A stretch of 64,000 nt of DNA from Protopterus annectens (lineage: Eukaryota > Chordata > Ceratodontiformes > Protopteridae). Made by a program: the position numbers and the translations under genes. Below are positions 1 to 11,225 of this stretch, piece by piece; position 1 is the stretch's first letter, and every line of letters begins with the position of its first letter. The notes beneath the pieces were generated by a model. It did no database searches. It was given only the letters and a program-made list of their open reading frames with translations, and was not told the origin of the DNA. The stretch spans positions 869,860,023 through 869,924,022 of the forward strand of contig NC_056731.1 in the NCBI RefSeq assembly GCF_019279795.1, in the 5' to 3' direction.

Positions 1-289
1 CCACAGTCATTTCTAGTGGACAAATCTCTTTTCTCCATTCTCTTGCTGGTTTGGTTCTTAGAATACTCCCTGCCATTTTATGAATATAATACTCTATATG
101 ATTTTTGTTGTTCTCCTTAAGAGTCTGCATCCAAAATCCCAATCTCCTTATTTCTTGAGCTTCCTCCCTGTATCGGCATCATTCCTTTCCACTTTGAATT
201 ATAGTTTTTTTTGCTTGTGCTATGTGTAAGAGCCTTAACTGTGTTGCTCTAAAATACCCCTTCTACTTGGGTAATCATAGTCTGCCTTG

Positions 290-720
290 TTCTGTTGGAA
301 GAATCAGTATCCAAGGTGGTTCTTGGTGCCAGAAAAGACCAATTCTGGATCTCAGCAAGTTAAACTGGCTTGTTCAGTATATCAAGTTTCGGAAGTTCAC
401 GGTTCAGTCCATTTTGCCTCTGCTTCAAAAAGATGATTGGATGTGCTTGATAGAACGCATCCTGAAAATCTTATATCAAAATGAACAGGCGCTCCAGGAG
501 ATATACCTATGCTTTTGGCTGGGTGCAGTCATTAACATTTCAGAGCACTGTCCTTTGGTCTCACCACAGCCCCTAGGGTGTTCACCAAATGCATTGCAGT
601 GGTAGCAGCTCACTTGAGACTGCTGGGATTCTGGGTGTTTCCGTTATGATGACTGGCTCCTTACTGCCATAACCAGGCATGGGCGAATAGCTTTAATTGT
701 CTCCTCTAGGGGTAACACTC
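290..720 (+). pseudogene. Decayed DIRS reverse transcriptase fragment
   Basis: Broken reading frames match the RT of the better-preserved C element (46233-48026): a block reading RPILDLSKLN, then VQSILPLLQKDDWMC, then LSFGLTTAPRVFTKC in another frame near 545-600, followed by HLRLLGFWVFP just before where the YLDD box should be. That catalytic box is destroyed around 645-655 by substitutions and an indel. At least three frame changes occur in 400 bases. In the family this enzyme copies element RNA into cDNA in virus-like particles; this copy cannot. Confidence 0.75.
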
Positions 721-1079
721 CATTACAAGTCTCAGCTTACCCCAACACAGTCTTGAGTTTATAGGCGCTCGTTTACACACAGTCAGATAGCTTTTCTTCC
801 TGCCTCTCGAATAAACACACTACAATTCCAAGTCAAGAAAGTGATCCAGAATTCATCTCTTCCAGCCCAACCAATACTGCAGGCTTTGGGTTACATGGCA
901 GCAGCTGTTACCCTTGTTCCATTGGCCATATGAGAATTCTTCAATGGACTCTGTGGTCCTTTCTCCCAACATCCATTAGCCATGCCAGTCAAGACCACTC
1001 AAGCATGCAAAAGACATCATCTGTGGGGGGGGGGTTCATTTGAAAAAGTTACATGAAGGCCAACCCTTATTCTGCTCCT

Positions 1080-1830
1080 ACCCAAGGTCATGGTGACCAC
1101 GGATACCTCCCAGCTCTTTTGGAGGAGGCACTAATTGGGAAGGACAGTTCAAGGTACGTGGTCACCTGAAGAGGCCAAAATGCATATCAATGTCTTGAAG
1201 ATGAGAGCTGTCCTAGTGTTGCAGGTCTTTCAAGACATTCTTTCATCCGGGACAATTGCAATACAGATGGACAAATGTGTCTAGTCTGGTACATCAGCAG
1301 ACAAAGGGGGAACCAGATCTTACCCTCTTTGCCAGCAAGCTATGAGAGTATGACAATGGGTGATCTCTTCCAATTGCTTTCTAATAGCTGCGCACATTCC
1401 AGGGAGATCCAGCATGATTGTATACAAACTAAGCAGGTCCATTCTGATACTTCACAAGTGATGCCTCAACGACAATGTGGCAGAGAGAATTTTTCATCAG
1501 TGGGGCCACCCATACTGCAGTCTGTCTGACTTTCCACTCAGCAATAAGTGCAGCAGATTTTTTGCTCTGATCCGTCTATCAGGGGAGTCACCGAGAGATG
1601 CTCTAGTTCATGATAGCCCCTCCGGTTTCATTTGTGTTTCCACCCTTACCACTAATTCTCAAGTTTCTACAGAAAGCAGTTCATTTGAAAAGCACAGTTA
1701 TCCTCATTGCACCTTTTTGGCCTTGTCAGATTTGGTTCCCATTACTCTGGTCTCATTCTCTGTATCCACCCTGGCTTCAACTCCAGGCCTCCTTTCTCAC
1801 CCAATAGATATGACTCATCTGGACGTCGCA
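1080..1830 (+). pseudogene. Decayed DIRS RNase H and methylase-like segment
   Basis: Scattered frames match the RNase H of C-type elements: a VTTDTSQ block near 1090, HINVLKMRAVL near 1180-1215, then a VWYISRQRG-type motif at 1287-1312 corresponding to VWYINKQGG elsewhere. The following 1590-1830 corresponds to the Dam-like segment (a PP-L-P-LI block near 1640 and an APFWPCQIWFP block near 1710). RNase H would remove RNA from RNA:DNA hybrids. Several stops and shifts make it a pseudogene. Confidence 0.7.
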
Positions 1831-1899
1831 TGATTTCTTCAGTTCCACTGATTGCTAGACAGCCCAGGCTGTCCTCACCAGTTTGTCACATTTTGTTGA

Positions 1900-2895
1900 G
1901 TTTCCCATAAGGCTTATACTAGAAAGACTTAAGAGTAAGTGGAAGAGGTTTGTCTTTTGGGCCCTTATCAAAGATCTGGACACTTTTTCAGCACATGTGC
2001 TGGTGATCCTTGTATTCTTAGCTTCAGTCCTCAATGAATGAGTCAGTTTCTCAACTGTTAAAGTTCAGTTGGCAGCCATTTCTAATTTCCACTTGGGGGG
2101 AATAACTCTACCTTAGCTTCTTTTAATTTATGCATGGCCTTTCTCAAGGGAGCCTTTTTTGCTTAGACCTCTGTTTAAAGATCCTATTCCTCCTTGGGAT
2201 TCAAATATAATGCTTCAGGCCTTAACTCTCAATCTCCCTTTCAGACTTCAGCCAAACAAGACCTTAACTTTTTAATCTTGGATAACCATTATTCTAGTTG
2301 CCATTACATCAGCTAGAAGAGTATCTGAACTCCAGGCTCTATCCTCAAAATCTCCTTACCTGATTTTTCACAAAGACAGGGTGTCATTGCGAACAAACCC
2401 ATCCTTTTTACCTAAGGTAGCTTCTGAGTCAAATATAAACAAATTTCATTAACCTTCCAGTTTTCTTTCCCAATTTTTCAAACAAAGTGGGGAGTATATG
2501 TCACACTTTTTGGATGCACATGGACAACTTAATTTTTAGCTTTGTAGAACGAATTACTTTAGGAAATTTGACTAGTTATTTGTTTCCTTTTCTCCTATCA
2601 AATTAGGCAAACAAGTATTTGGCAAAGTGGTTGACTGATTTGTATAACCTTTGTCTAGGGTAAATCAGGATGATCTTTACCAAAACCTCCTAGAGCCCAT
2701 TCCATGAGGTTTCTGGTGGTTTCTTCAGCTTTTTGGTCCAGAGCCTCTTTAGATATTTGTGCAACTGCAACTTGGGCTAATCCCACACTTTCATTGCTCA
2801 TTACAAGTTGGATTTATTTTCCAGGAACTGAGTGGCTTTTGGCTCAGCAGTGCTCTGAAATATCATTCCATAAGGGCCTCCGAAGGTTGCAGTAG
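1900..2895 (+). pseudogene. Decayed DIRS tyrosine recombinase
   Basis: Homologous to the C-element recombinase at 44938-46066. Visible blocks are LRLSKWKRFVFWA (about 1925-1965), an ITSARRVSELQAL block at about 2305-2345 carrying the first catalytic Arg, and ATWANPTLSLLITSW at about 2770-2815, where the nucleophile Tyr expected in HY is lost. The enzyme normally integrates a circular cDNA by strand exchange without target-site duplication. Stops and frameshifts throughout. Confidence 0.75.
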
Positions 2896-2907
2896 CTAGC
2901 GACTCTG

Positions 2908-3000
2908 TCCCATCAGTTAAGGAATTAATGAAAATGACAACATCAGATGAAGTTATGTACCCACCATAATGTTCCATCTGTGTTGTCCATTTTCATTCTT
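2908..3000 (+). repeat. Internal complementary region of element 1
   Basis: This stretch equals the element's two outer ends joined in reverse orientation. The left part ends ACATCAGAT (5'-end complement) and the right part begins GAAGTTATG (3'-end complement); the right part is the reverse complement of the 3' end at about 3288-3333. In DIRS-1 models the ICR templates completion of a circular cDNA. Confidence 0.75.
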
Positions 3001-3189
3001 CCTCAACTTCCTGGCCAGCTACCCCTCTTCCCTTTGCTTCTGGAGAGATCTAAATGTTGTACTGGAACCTCTGTTCTTTGAGCTCCAACTTCCCTTTTCA
3101 TTTCTACCTTTGATAATTTCTGTAATAGGTTGTCTTTTCATATCTAGGTGCAGCAAACTCTTTCTGAGGTACATCTGGTTGGTAGGGCA

Positions 3190-3333
3190 TTATGGGTAAA
3201 GAGAAGCGCTCGAGAGTTTCTAGGATCCGATAATCTGGTAAGAGGCAGAGTCGGATCCAAGTTTCAGATCCGAGCCCATCAGTTGAAGAATGAAAATGGA
3301 CAACACAGATGGAACTTTTATGGTGAGCTTTTT
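3190..3333 (+). repeat. 3' terminal repeat of element 1
   Basis: Carries the C-type end pattern: a GGATCCGA and TCGGATCC pair (3223-3256), CCCATCAGTTGAAGAATG, then GGACAACACAGATGG and TTTTATGGTGAGC at the tip. It matches the complement of the ICR at 2908-3000. The matching 5' copy lies outside the window. Confidence 0.7.
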
Positions 3334-4429
3334 AAATAAAAATCACAATACAGATATTCATATTATGTGTGTATTTAAACGTATTATCAAAATGTATTAA
3401 ATATCTAGAAACATATTTGAGCAAAATTAATTTTTATGAAGTTTTGTAAATAAATTTATAATAAACTCCTGAAACATAATAACTTGGCAGGTCTAAACTT
3501 TAAAATTACGGTAATTGATTTGCTGTCATTCAACCCTGAATGTACTGTTTCGTTTAGCCTCACTGCCATACTTGCTTCCTATATTCCAAAAGGCTTTCTG
3601 ATCTTCCACCTCTTGGTCCTTCAAAACTCTGTCGGCTACCCTGAATTTAAATGTTATCCCCTTTTCTGTTCTGCAAACAAGAGTATGTATTTACAATGCG
3701 TTCTTAGAACTGCATTTAATCCTGTCATACAAATGTTTGTAAATCCTCTTTTTCAAGGGACTTTCGGTCTTCCCAACAGGATGAAAACTCTTAGCACGAG
3801 GTTGTTCAATGAAGTTGGTCTTTGGAACTATTACTTTTAATCTTTGTCTTTTCACTAAGTACTTTTGGACTATGCCTGTAGGAAGATTAAGTGAGGATAT
3901 GAACAAAATTTAGCTACATGTACTCGAAGGATAATCAAAAGGTCTAATAGAAATATTAGAAATAACACCAGATACTGCACCAAGCTCCAGTATAACAGCA
4001 CTGCCTGATGTGATGCAATCCCAGAGCAGTAGCCAGAGTTCTAGCTGATAAAATCAGCTTCATTTTCACCCCTCCCACTCTGCCTCATTTCCTCCATTGA
4101 ATCATTAGCCCCCCCCCCCCAAAAAAAAAAACCCACTGTGGAACAGATTCTAGATGCTGTATCAGAAGCCAAAAAATTTAGTTCCATGGATTCACTATAT
4201 ATAACAGTCTGTCAGCTGGTTTGTATAAAATGCAACATTGTTGACCTTCCTTCCCACCACCCCTTAAACATTTTCAGAACTTAGTCTCACCACAGGATGT
4301 GCACGTGATCTCTTGAACATCTATCTGTGTGCCCCATCACTCACCCTGTCAAGCACTGTTCTGTTACCTTTGCCAGTATCATCTGAAGTAATGGAAGACA
4401 TTTTGAGCAATCTCAGATGAAACTGGTGA
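3334..4429. other. No recognised gene
   Basis: AT-rich sequence after the end of element 1. Open frames on both strands near 3484-3906 overlap each other, have no recognisable motif and are probably chance. A poly-C/poly-A run lies near 4111-4132. Nothing supported here. Confidence 0.5.
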
Positions 4430-5470
4430 CCTGAAAAACTTTGATCCTAATTGGTCAGTTTGGCTTTGTGAAAGGTAGATAATGTCTCCCTAATCTAGTT
4501 GATTTCTTTGAAGATGTAACTGATGCCATTAACAGACCATTCTATCCATACTTGCCTGTCTGGACCTTGCTAAGTCTTTCAATGTAGTTCTCATGCTAAC
4601 TTTGTCATCCAACAGTGGTCTAAGTATAACTGCCACCTTTCGTGCTGCAAATTAGCTCTCTAGTTGAACATACACAGAGTTGGGATTACATTCTCATTTA
4701 ATAGGCACAGCACATCAGTAGTACTGTCCCGCAGGGCTCTGTTCTGTGTTCTTTCCTCTTTGGCATTTACTTCTGTGATGTGAAAACAGATGATACAGGT
4801 CACTGACTAAGTATGTTTGACAACTTTTTGTTATCGACACACCATGGATACTTGTAACCTCTAGGATGAAGTCAACTGGCATTGACGAACGCGCTTAATA
4901 TTTATCTATAATAAGCGAACTTCTGAGGACTCACAACGCTAGTGCTCTTTTTTTGGTTTATCTGTTCGTGTTTGAGCACTATTGCACCACCTTTTTGTGT
5001 AGAACCAGTACTTGTACCAGCCATGGCCTTGAGCTTAATGCCATATAAATGTAGTGTACTTGCCTTTGGGAAACTAGCATGTCTTACTGATTCCCACACA
5101 AATGGAACCTGTATTATGCCCAACAGTTACTAGATATCTAGGTACCTTCAGTGATCATGAACTGTCCTTTGATCCTGTATAAGCTGTCTTTTAGAAATCC
5201 TTGTACCTTGCTCAATTAATTACTAAAGGTATCTTCATCAGGTTCTAAGATGTCATAATCTCGCTGTGTTCTTTGATTAAACGTGTTGTAGAATACAGTG
5301 TAACATTTAGAATGTACTTTTCCAGTCACAGTGTACAACTAGAAAGACTGCACTGTTTTCCTAACTAAAGTCAAAGGACCAAGTTCTGTTAAGTAGACTA
5401 AAACCAAACCCTCTCTTTTTTGTTTCAGCTCTTAATGATGATGTTTGTCTCTCTTTCTAGGCAATAAAAA
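4430..5470 (+). pseudogene. Decayed CR1-like LINE reverse transcriptase
   Basis: Fragments in several frames line up with the LINE at 13620-15262: QFGFVKGR near 4460, NLVDFFEDVT near 4495, VPQGSVL followed by FLFGIYF near 4725-4775, ALSLMPYKC followed by FGK near 5030-5070, LSFDPV near 5165, and LITKGI plus a VVEYSVTF-type block near 5220-5300. The order is that of CR1/L2-group RT (QG-S-VLGPLLF core, then the C-terminal thumb region). The catalytic YADD box is not readable and stops are frequent. This is an old 5'-truncated copy of the same family, here on the + strand. Confidence 0.7.
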
Positions 5471-5866
5471 TCATGCCTTACTAGCTTTTCACCTCAAATG
5501 GACTGGTAGTACTAAAAACAGTTGCTCCAAAAATGTAAACTTTCATCACAACATAAAAAAATACTGGAAATATGGGTGTTGAACCTATCTAAGGGTTAAG
5601 TTTTCTTTGCATGCTAAAGAATGTAACATTTACCTTTGTTACTGGAAAGAGTTGGGGTGGTGAATATGGAAAATGAGTAGCTATGCCTAGCTCATTCTGG
5701 GGGGGGGGGGGGCAAGATAGACATACAAGACCACAGAAAGCAGAAGCTAGTATCAGGAGGGACATGAATTGCAGCTTGTCTCTGTATGCAAAGGAGCACA
5801 GGTGCTCATGTCGTCATCAGTGGTGCAGTTAATGCTTAAAACAAAATAATTTCCTTTGTTTGCATT
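5471..5866. other. No recognised gene
   Basis: About 400 bases with a 14-G run near 5698-5712. It may include decayed flanks of the Harbinger remnant that follows, but I could not read any. Confidence 0.4.
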
Positions 5867-6103
5867 CTACTGGATTTTAAGCAAGGGATACAAGCAACCC
5901 TCTTGGCTGCTTGAGTGATGGGCTCCTGTGGATGGCTTGTCCCATACTGTATGGCATACATCCTTAATACAGAGAATGGTGGGCTTATTCTTGTAATGGG
6001 AGGCTTGATGGCCAACAGACATCAGGGCAATAATTGTAAAGGGGAAATTGTAGCATATATGGCTTCCTTCAGGCTCTGCCATGACAATTGGATGGTTACC
6101 CAC
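5867..6103 (-). pseudogene. PIF/Harbinger DDE transposase remnant (HARBI1-like)
   Basis: On the - strand an open frame of 78 codons aligns by eye with the nuclease of PIF/Harbinger transposases. It has P-x-V followed by EGSHI, at the place where the family has the catalytic D-G-T-H-I (the Asp is Glu here). This is followed by a HYKNK block (family: Y-R-N-R-K), a DVCHTV block (family: Q-V-V-C) and a PSTGAHHSSSQE--LY block (family: P-G-S-x-H-D-S---Q-x-S-x-LY). The second catalytic Asp is lost. Only the central part of the enzyme is visible and no terminal repeats were found, so it is a relic. The match rests on spacing and a few residues, so a profile search could overturn it. Confidence 0.5.
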
Positions 6104-6855
6104 AGACTGACTTCTAGGTTAAGCAGTATGGCCCTCCATTGAACTGAGTGGCAAATCATTCACTAAACTCTGTGTTGCATAGGTAGGCTCTGTATGGTTG
6201 CCTGTACTAGCTGCCTAATAAGAACCTATGGAACCATAGGCAAAGTATGTCAGAGTGCCAAGTTTATGGACCGTAGAAAAATTCATAGGTCATGGCAGTC
6301 AAGTTACTTGAATAGTAGGTTTTAAGCTTGATATTGTAAGTTTTGAATGTATAACATAAGCAAATGTGGAGTATCACAAACAAAAGAAAATAGATGCACT
6401 CGGATAAACATACCTACCCTCTGCCTGCCAGAGAATGTTCTTTTACATAAAAGTACAGTAAAAGACCAAGTATATGCATCATTTACATCTAAGTAACTTT
6501 TAAGAAACACACTGCCATTATCCTAATCAGCTTTAAGCACAGTTATAGTTTATACTGCTGAAATTTAGACTGGGATTATTTGTGTCGAGGATCACGTTTT
6601 GATTTTTTTCAGTAAAACACTGAAGAATGCAGAAAAATTAAAAGTAAAATAGAGCTGCTCCATGGCGGGCATGGAGTAATTTATATTTTACCCAAGGTGG
6701 GACTGCACACAGTTAACCAACCACCTCCTGCCATATCATATATGAATTACATATGCCATTCTGTACTGCATTTCCGTAACACGTGCCATACAAACTTTTA
6801 ACATAGACCCATAGATTTTTTGACTGTACCATGTGGACTACTACTCCTCTGAAAT
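6104..6855. other. No recognised gene
   Basis: AT-rich sequence. The part nearest 6104 may hold the N-terminal part of the Harbinger remnant in broken frames, but nothing is convincing. Confidence 0.4.
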
Positions 6856-7190
6856 TTAATTACTGCAGAAGTTGCAGTTGTTGCTTTTCCAGCTACATAC
6901 CTCATATTCATCAGGTAACGGTATGCTTACATTATGCATTTGTGATGTCCCCATGCGTAAGCTTACCACCTGTTCAGGAAGCCTATTCCAAGTATCCAAG
7001 AGCTTTTCTTTAAAATGTTTCCTTGTGATCTCCCTTGACCTTCCTTTAGTCATGTATTCTTAGTTACTGACATCTCTCCTTTTTTGGCCTTTTTACCCCC
7101 TTGGACTTTGTAGTATAAAGTTTGTCATGCCTCATGCTTCTTTTCTTGCACTGTACTTTAAGCTGTTTAAATCTGTCTCACTGTATGGCT
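6856..7190 (-). pseudogene. C-terminal tail of a CR1-like LINE
   Basis: On the - strand a short frame reads KHFKEKLLDTWNRLPEQVV, resembling the conserved C-terminus of CR1-group RT proteins (F-x-x-R-V-V-x-x-W-N-x-L-P-x-x-V-V). An upstream frame over 7063-7190 reads a basic stretch compatible with the preceding segment. It is too short to assign to a clade. Confidence 0.4.
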
Positions 7191-9884
7191 TTTGATGCAG
7201 TCTGTGCATCACATTGGCTGCCTTTTATTGAGCTGCCTCTGTCATGTCTCTGTTTTACAGTTAATAGCTATCTGGCTGAATTGAATAACTGCAAGTATTT
7301 TCAGCTCCAGGAAAACTGTTTTAATAAAAAAATTGGTGTTTGCCATTGGGTATGTTGTCATATCTTTAGGCCTCGTAACAGTTGTGCTTCAGAGATAGAA
7401 ACTGGTCTTGGTGTGCAGTTCTCAGTTCTGTCTTACTGATCTTAAACTGCATGTTTTCTTCATTCAGAGTCGGGAGCTGCTTGTCAGCACAGATTCTGCT
7501 TCGGACTTGTGTTTTGTAGTGATCTTGATGTAATCCAAGATGCAAGTTATATTTATACTCTTGAGGTGATGAGGATGGTTGCATGAGCTAGATGGATGTT
7601 GGACTTGAATTTAGAGAGAATTTCTTTGTCTTTGATTTGTATAGTAAACACTCCTTCCCACTAACCATTTATGTTTCCAGCCTAGACATCTACTGGAGGA
7701 ATTTCTGTAGAAAGTAGGTCTGTCTCTGTGTAATACTTTGTGAGTTGATTGTTTCTGTACCTTCTCTGTTCATTTCATAAGGAGTGAGGGTCTTTTCTAC
7801 CATGTCCATTTTGCAGTGGAACAGTGAAAATATGGGACTCTATAACCCAGCGCTTTCTTTAAGGCCCATTGTTTACATATTCCGGATAGTTTGAACCACC
7901 CTTTATTAACAACCTTTGCTCCTAGTTGTTTGACAGTAACTAATTGTAGTAATTAGAGCACTACAACAGTCCTATCCATCTAATTCTGTTGGATTGCATT
8001 GACTCCTATTTTGACCCAACGAACAGCAACTACCATCCACAGACTTTACTAGGCAAATAGAGAATTGAAGTAGATTGCCAGGTCTTTTTGGCATGCCACA
8101 CAACACCACACACACCTACAGATAGTCGGCAGTCTTCTAAATGTATTTCTTTGGAATGTAGGAGGAAATCAGAGTATGCAGAAAAAAATCCACACAAGTA
8201 CAAAGGTGGTCATGGAGAATGCCGCACCAAAGGTACCCTGACCAAGAATTAAACAAGTTAAGTTTCTATAAATTGGGGCTTTTGGCACATTTCTTGGTAT
8301 AAAATGTCTGATTCCATACTCATTATTTTCATGATCTGGAAAATAGTGGAGATTTTTCTTACAGCTGTTTGGTTTAGAGTATGCAGGACATTTCAGCTGC
8401 ATTTATCTCTAGCCTTCCTTCCCATTTGACGCAGTTTTTTTCATTCTAGGTATATTAATCTTCATATGTTTGTACTTATTTTCAGTGTAGAACTAGTGTT
8501 GACAAAATTCAGTGACTACAAAATTCCTCCCAGGCCATCTGTACTGTGAATGAGAATGGCATAGACTAAACTATTTCACCCTGGTTGACATCTGTTTACA
8601 TCACAGTTGGTGTTGTCCCAATATGCCTTTTCTCTTAAAATTAGGACTTCAGTGAGAGCTGTTTATCACAGTGCAGATATGTCTGCGGTCTTCAAGTTAC
8701 ATGCCATATACCTGTTCAGAGCAGACTTGAGTCATGGCCAGCTAGCTCTGTATGATGCAGATTTTCCTGAGTTATTGTCTTCGTCAGAAATTTCAGTTCT
8801 CCATGTTTTTTTTTTCTTTTTGTTCTGGGGAGCTCTGCTGGTTAAGCTACACTATTTGTTGCTCATTGTTTCCACTAGTCTTGCACTGTTCACCTCATGG
8901 AGGCTGTGTTACCCATCCAGTACTGGCTGGCAAGAGTTTAGTAGCTGTCTGGTCTGTTTTTCTGATGGTCAGTATTTTTTTTTGTTCCCTAATGTTCTGC
9001 TTCTCCAGTATGATGTTGTCCATTGCATATCTGGCAATTAGTGTAGAACTAAAGCTTGCTCTTGTTAATGAGCTGCGTCCTGTGCCAATGTTACAGGGTT
9101 TAAAACTTTCCACCTTTATTTGCCTGCTGTGTGACCATGAGCGAGCCACTTAACCAGATAGTGCTTTGAGGCAGTTGGGAATTTGGGATAGACTTCTTAA
9201 ATAGTCTTCTGGACTGCTTGGTTAGTAGTCATCGGTGAACCTCTACTATGTGTAGTAACATCTCTGGGGTTGGGGTTGCAGTGTGTATTGGGTGGACTAC
9301 CACTTCTGCACGTGATGCACCATCTCAGATGCCTTGTCCACCACCCCCATCCTCTCAAAAAACAAATGTCACCATGGGTTTTTTTCTGTGTCCATGGAGG
9401 AGCTCAGGTGGAGAGCTTCCTATCCTTGTAGAAGTAAGCTCCACTCCTCTAGTCTACTCTCATCCAGTCAGCACCCCCCAGCACTAGGACCACTAATCAA
9501 TCCATGGACATCTGAGGTGAAGTTAGGGCTCTATCCTTCGATGTCATGGAGTGGACATTTAATTCAGATTAGTTGTTTACCAGAATTTATAATTTAATTT
9601 CTAAGTGATGTGCTAAGTTCATACCTATTTCATGGCATCTAGTGTGTCAGGTGCTTCAGTTGTTTCCTTGTTACCATTTATATTTTTGGTCCATAAAACT
9701 TTTTATTAAAACTATGTCCCAAATAAATTGTCTGTCCCTCAATGACTTCACCTTTCAGGTAGTGAGTGGTGCACCCATATCTCATCTTGCACATGCAATG
9801 CTACTTCAATTAAAAAGTCATATATCATATTTTCTTACACTAATGCCACTCTGTGGCATCAGCATAGGGAAAGTTTTAAGTTTT

Positions 9885-9916
<32 letters not shown>

Positions 9917-9938
9917 TACTAAAAGACAAAAATGTTTG
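7191..9938. other. No recognised gene
   Basis: About 2.7 kb without a feature I can support. The longest frame (8607-9041 on +, 144 codons) is hydrophobic because of T-rich DNA, has no family motif and overlaps other chance frames. A 29-T run lies at about 9885-9913. Confidence 0.5.
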
Positions 9939-10289
9939 CTAATTGGAAGAAACGTATGGCAGTCTGCACTGCATGCCATAATCCACAGGTAAGTTTTTCC
10001 TCATTGGCAAATCACTTTGATTACTGAGAGTTATGAGTCGGGATAATTTTTGACGCATGTAAATTATTCTCCGTTGTTTGAGTTCTGCTGATTTGCCATG
10101 GGATTCATCAGTTTTGTTAATTTGTCTACCATATGATCCCAGTTTTATAGTTTTGTAGTGCCCTTTTTGTTGATGGACTTGGACGTGAAGCAGGCATAAT
10201 CGTGTGTGTTGGTTATAAAGTTTCATGCGTCTTTCTGGAAGACATCCATTCCATTTAAGAATGTGAAACTTTGTGCAACATAAATTCAC
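9939..10289 (-). other. Uncharacterised 116-codon open frame between two poly-T runs
   Basis: An uninterrupted frame on the - strand encoding a basic, Lys/Arg/Gln-rich peptide with no motif I recognise. It lies between poly-T tracts at about 9885-9913 and 10331-10362. An ACTACTAAAAGACA-like sequence occurs after each tract (about 9915 and 10459), hinting at a duplicated or inserted segment. It could equally be chance in a low-complexity setting. Confidence 0.2.
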
Positions 10290-10327
10290 ACTTGCTAGCT
10301 TTCATGTTTCTTGTCTTTGTGGTGTAC

Positions 10328-10330
<3 letters not shown>

Positions 10331-10362
<32 letters not shown>
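10331..10362. repeat. Poly-T tract
   Basis: A run of about 32 T. Such runs are typically the antisense of retroelement poly(A) tails. No element body could be identified next to it. Confidence 0.6.
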
Positions 10363-10365
<3 letters not shown>

Positions 10366-10701
10366 CATTGGTACAATGCTTCACTTGCCTTTTTATGAAG
10401 CAGATAAGGCTGAGCCCATAAAACACCCCTATGTAAATTGGGCTTTCTTATTAAACCTACTAAAAGACAGCCTTATGATGGAAGTTCAGAGTTGTCTGGT
10501 ATAATGTTAGTATTGTATGAGGCAGTAAAATATTCTTCATTGAAAAATGGTACTTATGTATACACTTTAATATGTAGGAAAATAAGCTAGAGATGCTTTA
10601 AAATTAAGCTTCTGTTACAACGTTGGAGAGGTAATGAGAAATTTGAAAGAACTCATGTACATTATTGCCTTGGAAATGCCTTCTAGGCCAGCTTTGGAGA
10701 A

Positions 10702-10805
10702 GTATTTATTTATTTTATTTTACATTTGTTGACCGGGAATGTCCGACTAGGTTCCACAGAGCCTGTTTTCAGCGGAGGCCCTGGGAGAAATGCTCCAGAT
10801 GCATG
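10702..10805 (+). repeat. Dispersed repeat, copy 1
   Basis: Shares an A/T-rich start and the blocks ACATTTGTT, GTCCGACT, CTGTTTTCAGCGGAG and CCTGGGAGAAA with 35758-35872. Two copies 25 kb apart in otherwise unrelated DNA indicate an interspersed family, perhaps a SINE or LINE 3' end. There is no coding content. Confidence 0.65.
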
Positions 10806-10924
10806 TTTTTGGAATGTAACTTTTGAAACTTGTAAATGTCAGGCACTAAAGCAATTTAAGAAAGCTGTAAAGACCACTTAAAATGTAATTTTTTTGAATT
10901 ATTTTTCCCAATGATTTCTGACCA

Positions 10925-11225
10925 TCAAACCTACAGGTTGCAGGCACAAGCAGTTTCAATGACGTAACCCGTAGCACACATGCCTTTGCTTCAGGTTCTA
11001 TCCCACACCAGATAGATTGCTGACAGTGTAGTACACCCTAAGGGGAGGGTGTTGCACTCCTTTGTGTCATCCTTCAGATGAGATGTTAAACCAAAGCCCC
11101 ATTTGCCTTAGTGGATAATGGCTGAGGTGGCTGTAAAAGATGCCACTGCACATATTGAAAATATTCCAAGTTCTTTGATGCCCTGATCAAATTTCCTGTA
11201 GTAGTATAAATATAACCTCAAGGCT
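10925..11225 (+). mobile_element. tRNA-derived SINE with L2/V-SINE-like tail
   Basis: The head contains a B-box-like GGTTCTATCCC at 10994-11004, as in tRNA-derived RNA polymerase III promoters. The 3' half has GATGAGATGTTAAACC, GGCTGTAAAAGAT and GATCAAATTTCC in order, the conserved arrangement seen in fish and amphibian SINEs whose tails come from LINEs. No clear A box or target duplication was found. An old, inactive copy. Confidence 0.6.

Larger units (their letters stand above)
1..3333 (+). mobile_element. DIRS-type retrotransposon, C-type family, 3' part (element 1)
   Basis: Decayed tyrosine-recombinase retrotransposon running off the left edge. In order it shows RT (from about 290), RNase H (about 1080-1530), a methylase-like segment (about 1600-1830), tyrosine recombinase (about 1900-2895), an ICR (2908-3000) and a terminal repeat ending near 3333. 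The 3' end was set by matching the terminal sequence to the complement of the ICR. Many stops and frameshifts make it non-functional. It is closest to C2 (24138-35064) in its termini. Bases 1-290 do not clearly match the other copies and could be a separate insertion. Confidence 0.85.

Noticed and set aside
8607-9153. Hydrophobic frames of 133-144 codons on +, possible membrane protein
   Set aside because: Two overlapping frames are both hydrophobic because the DNA is T-rich; no motif, no conserved start, and an opposing frame is also open.
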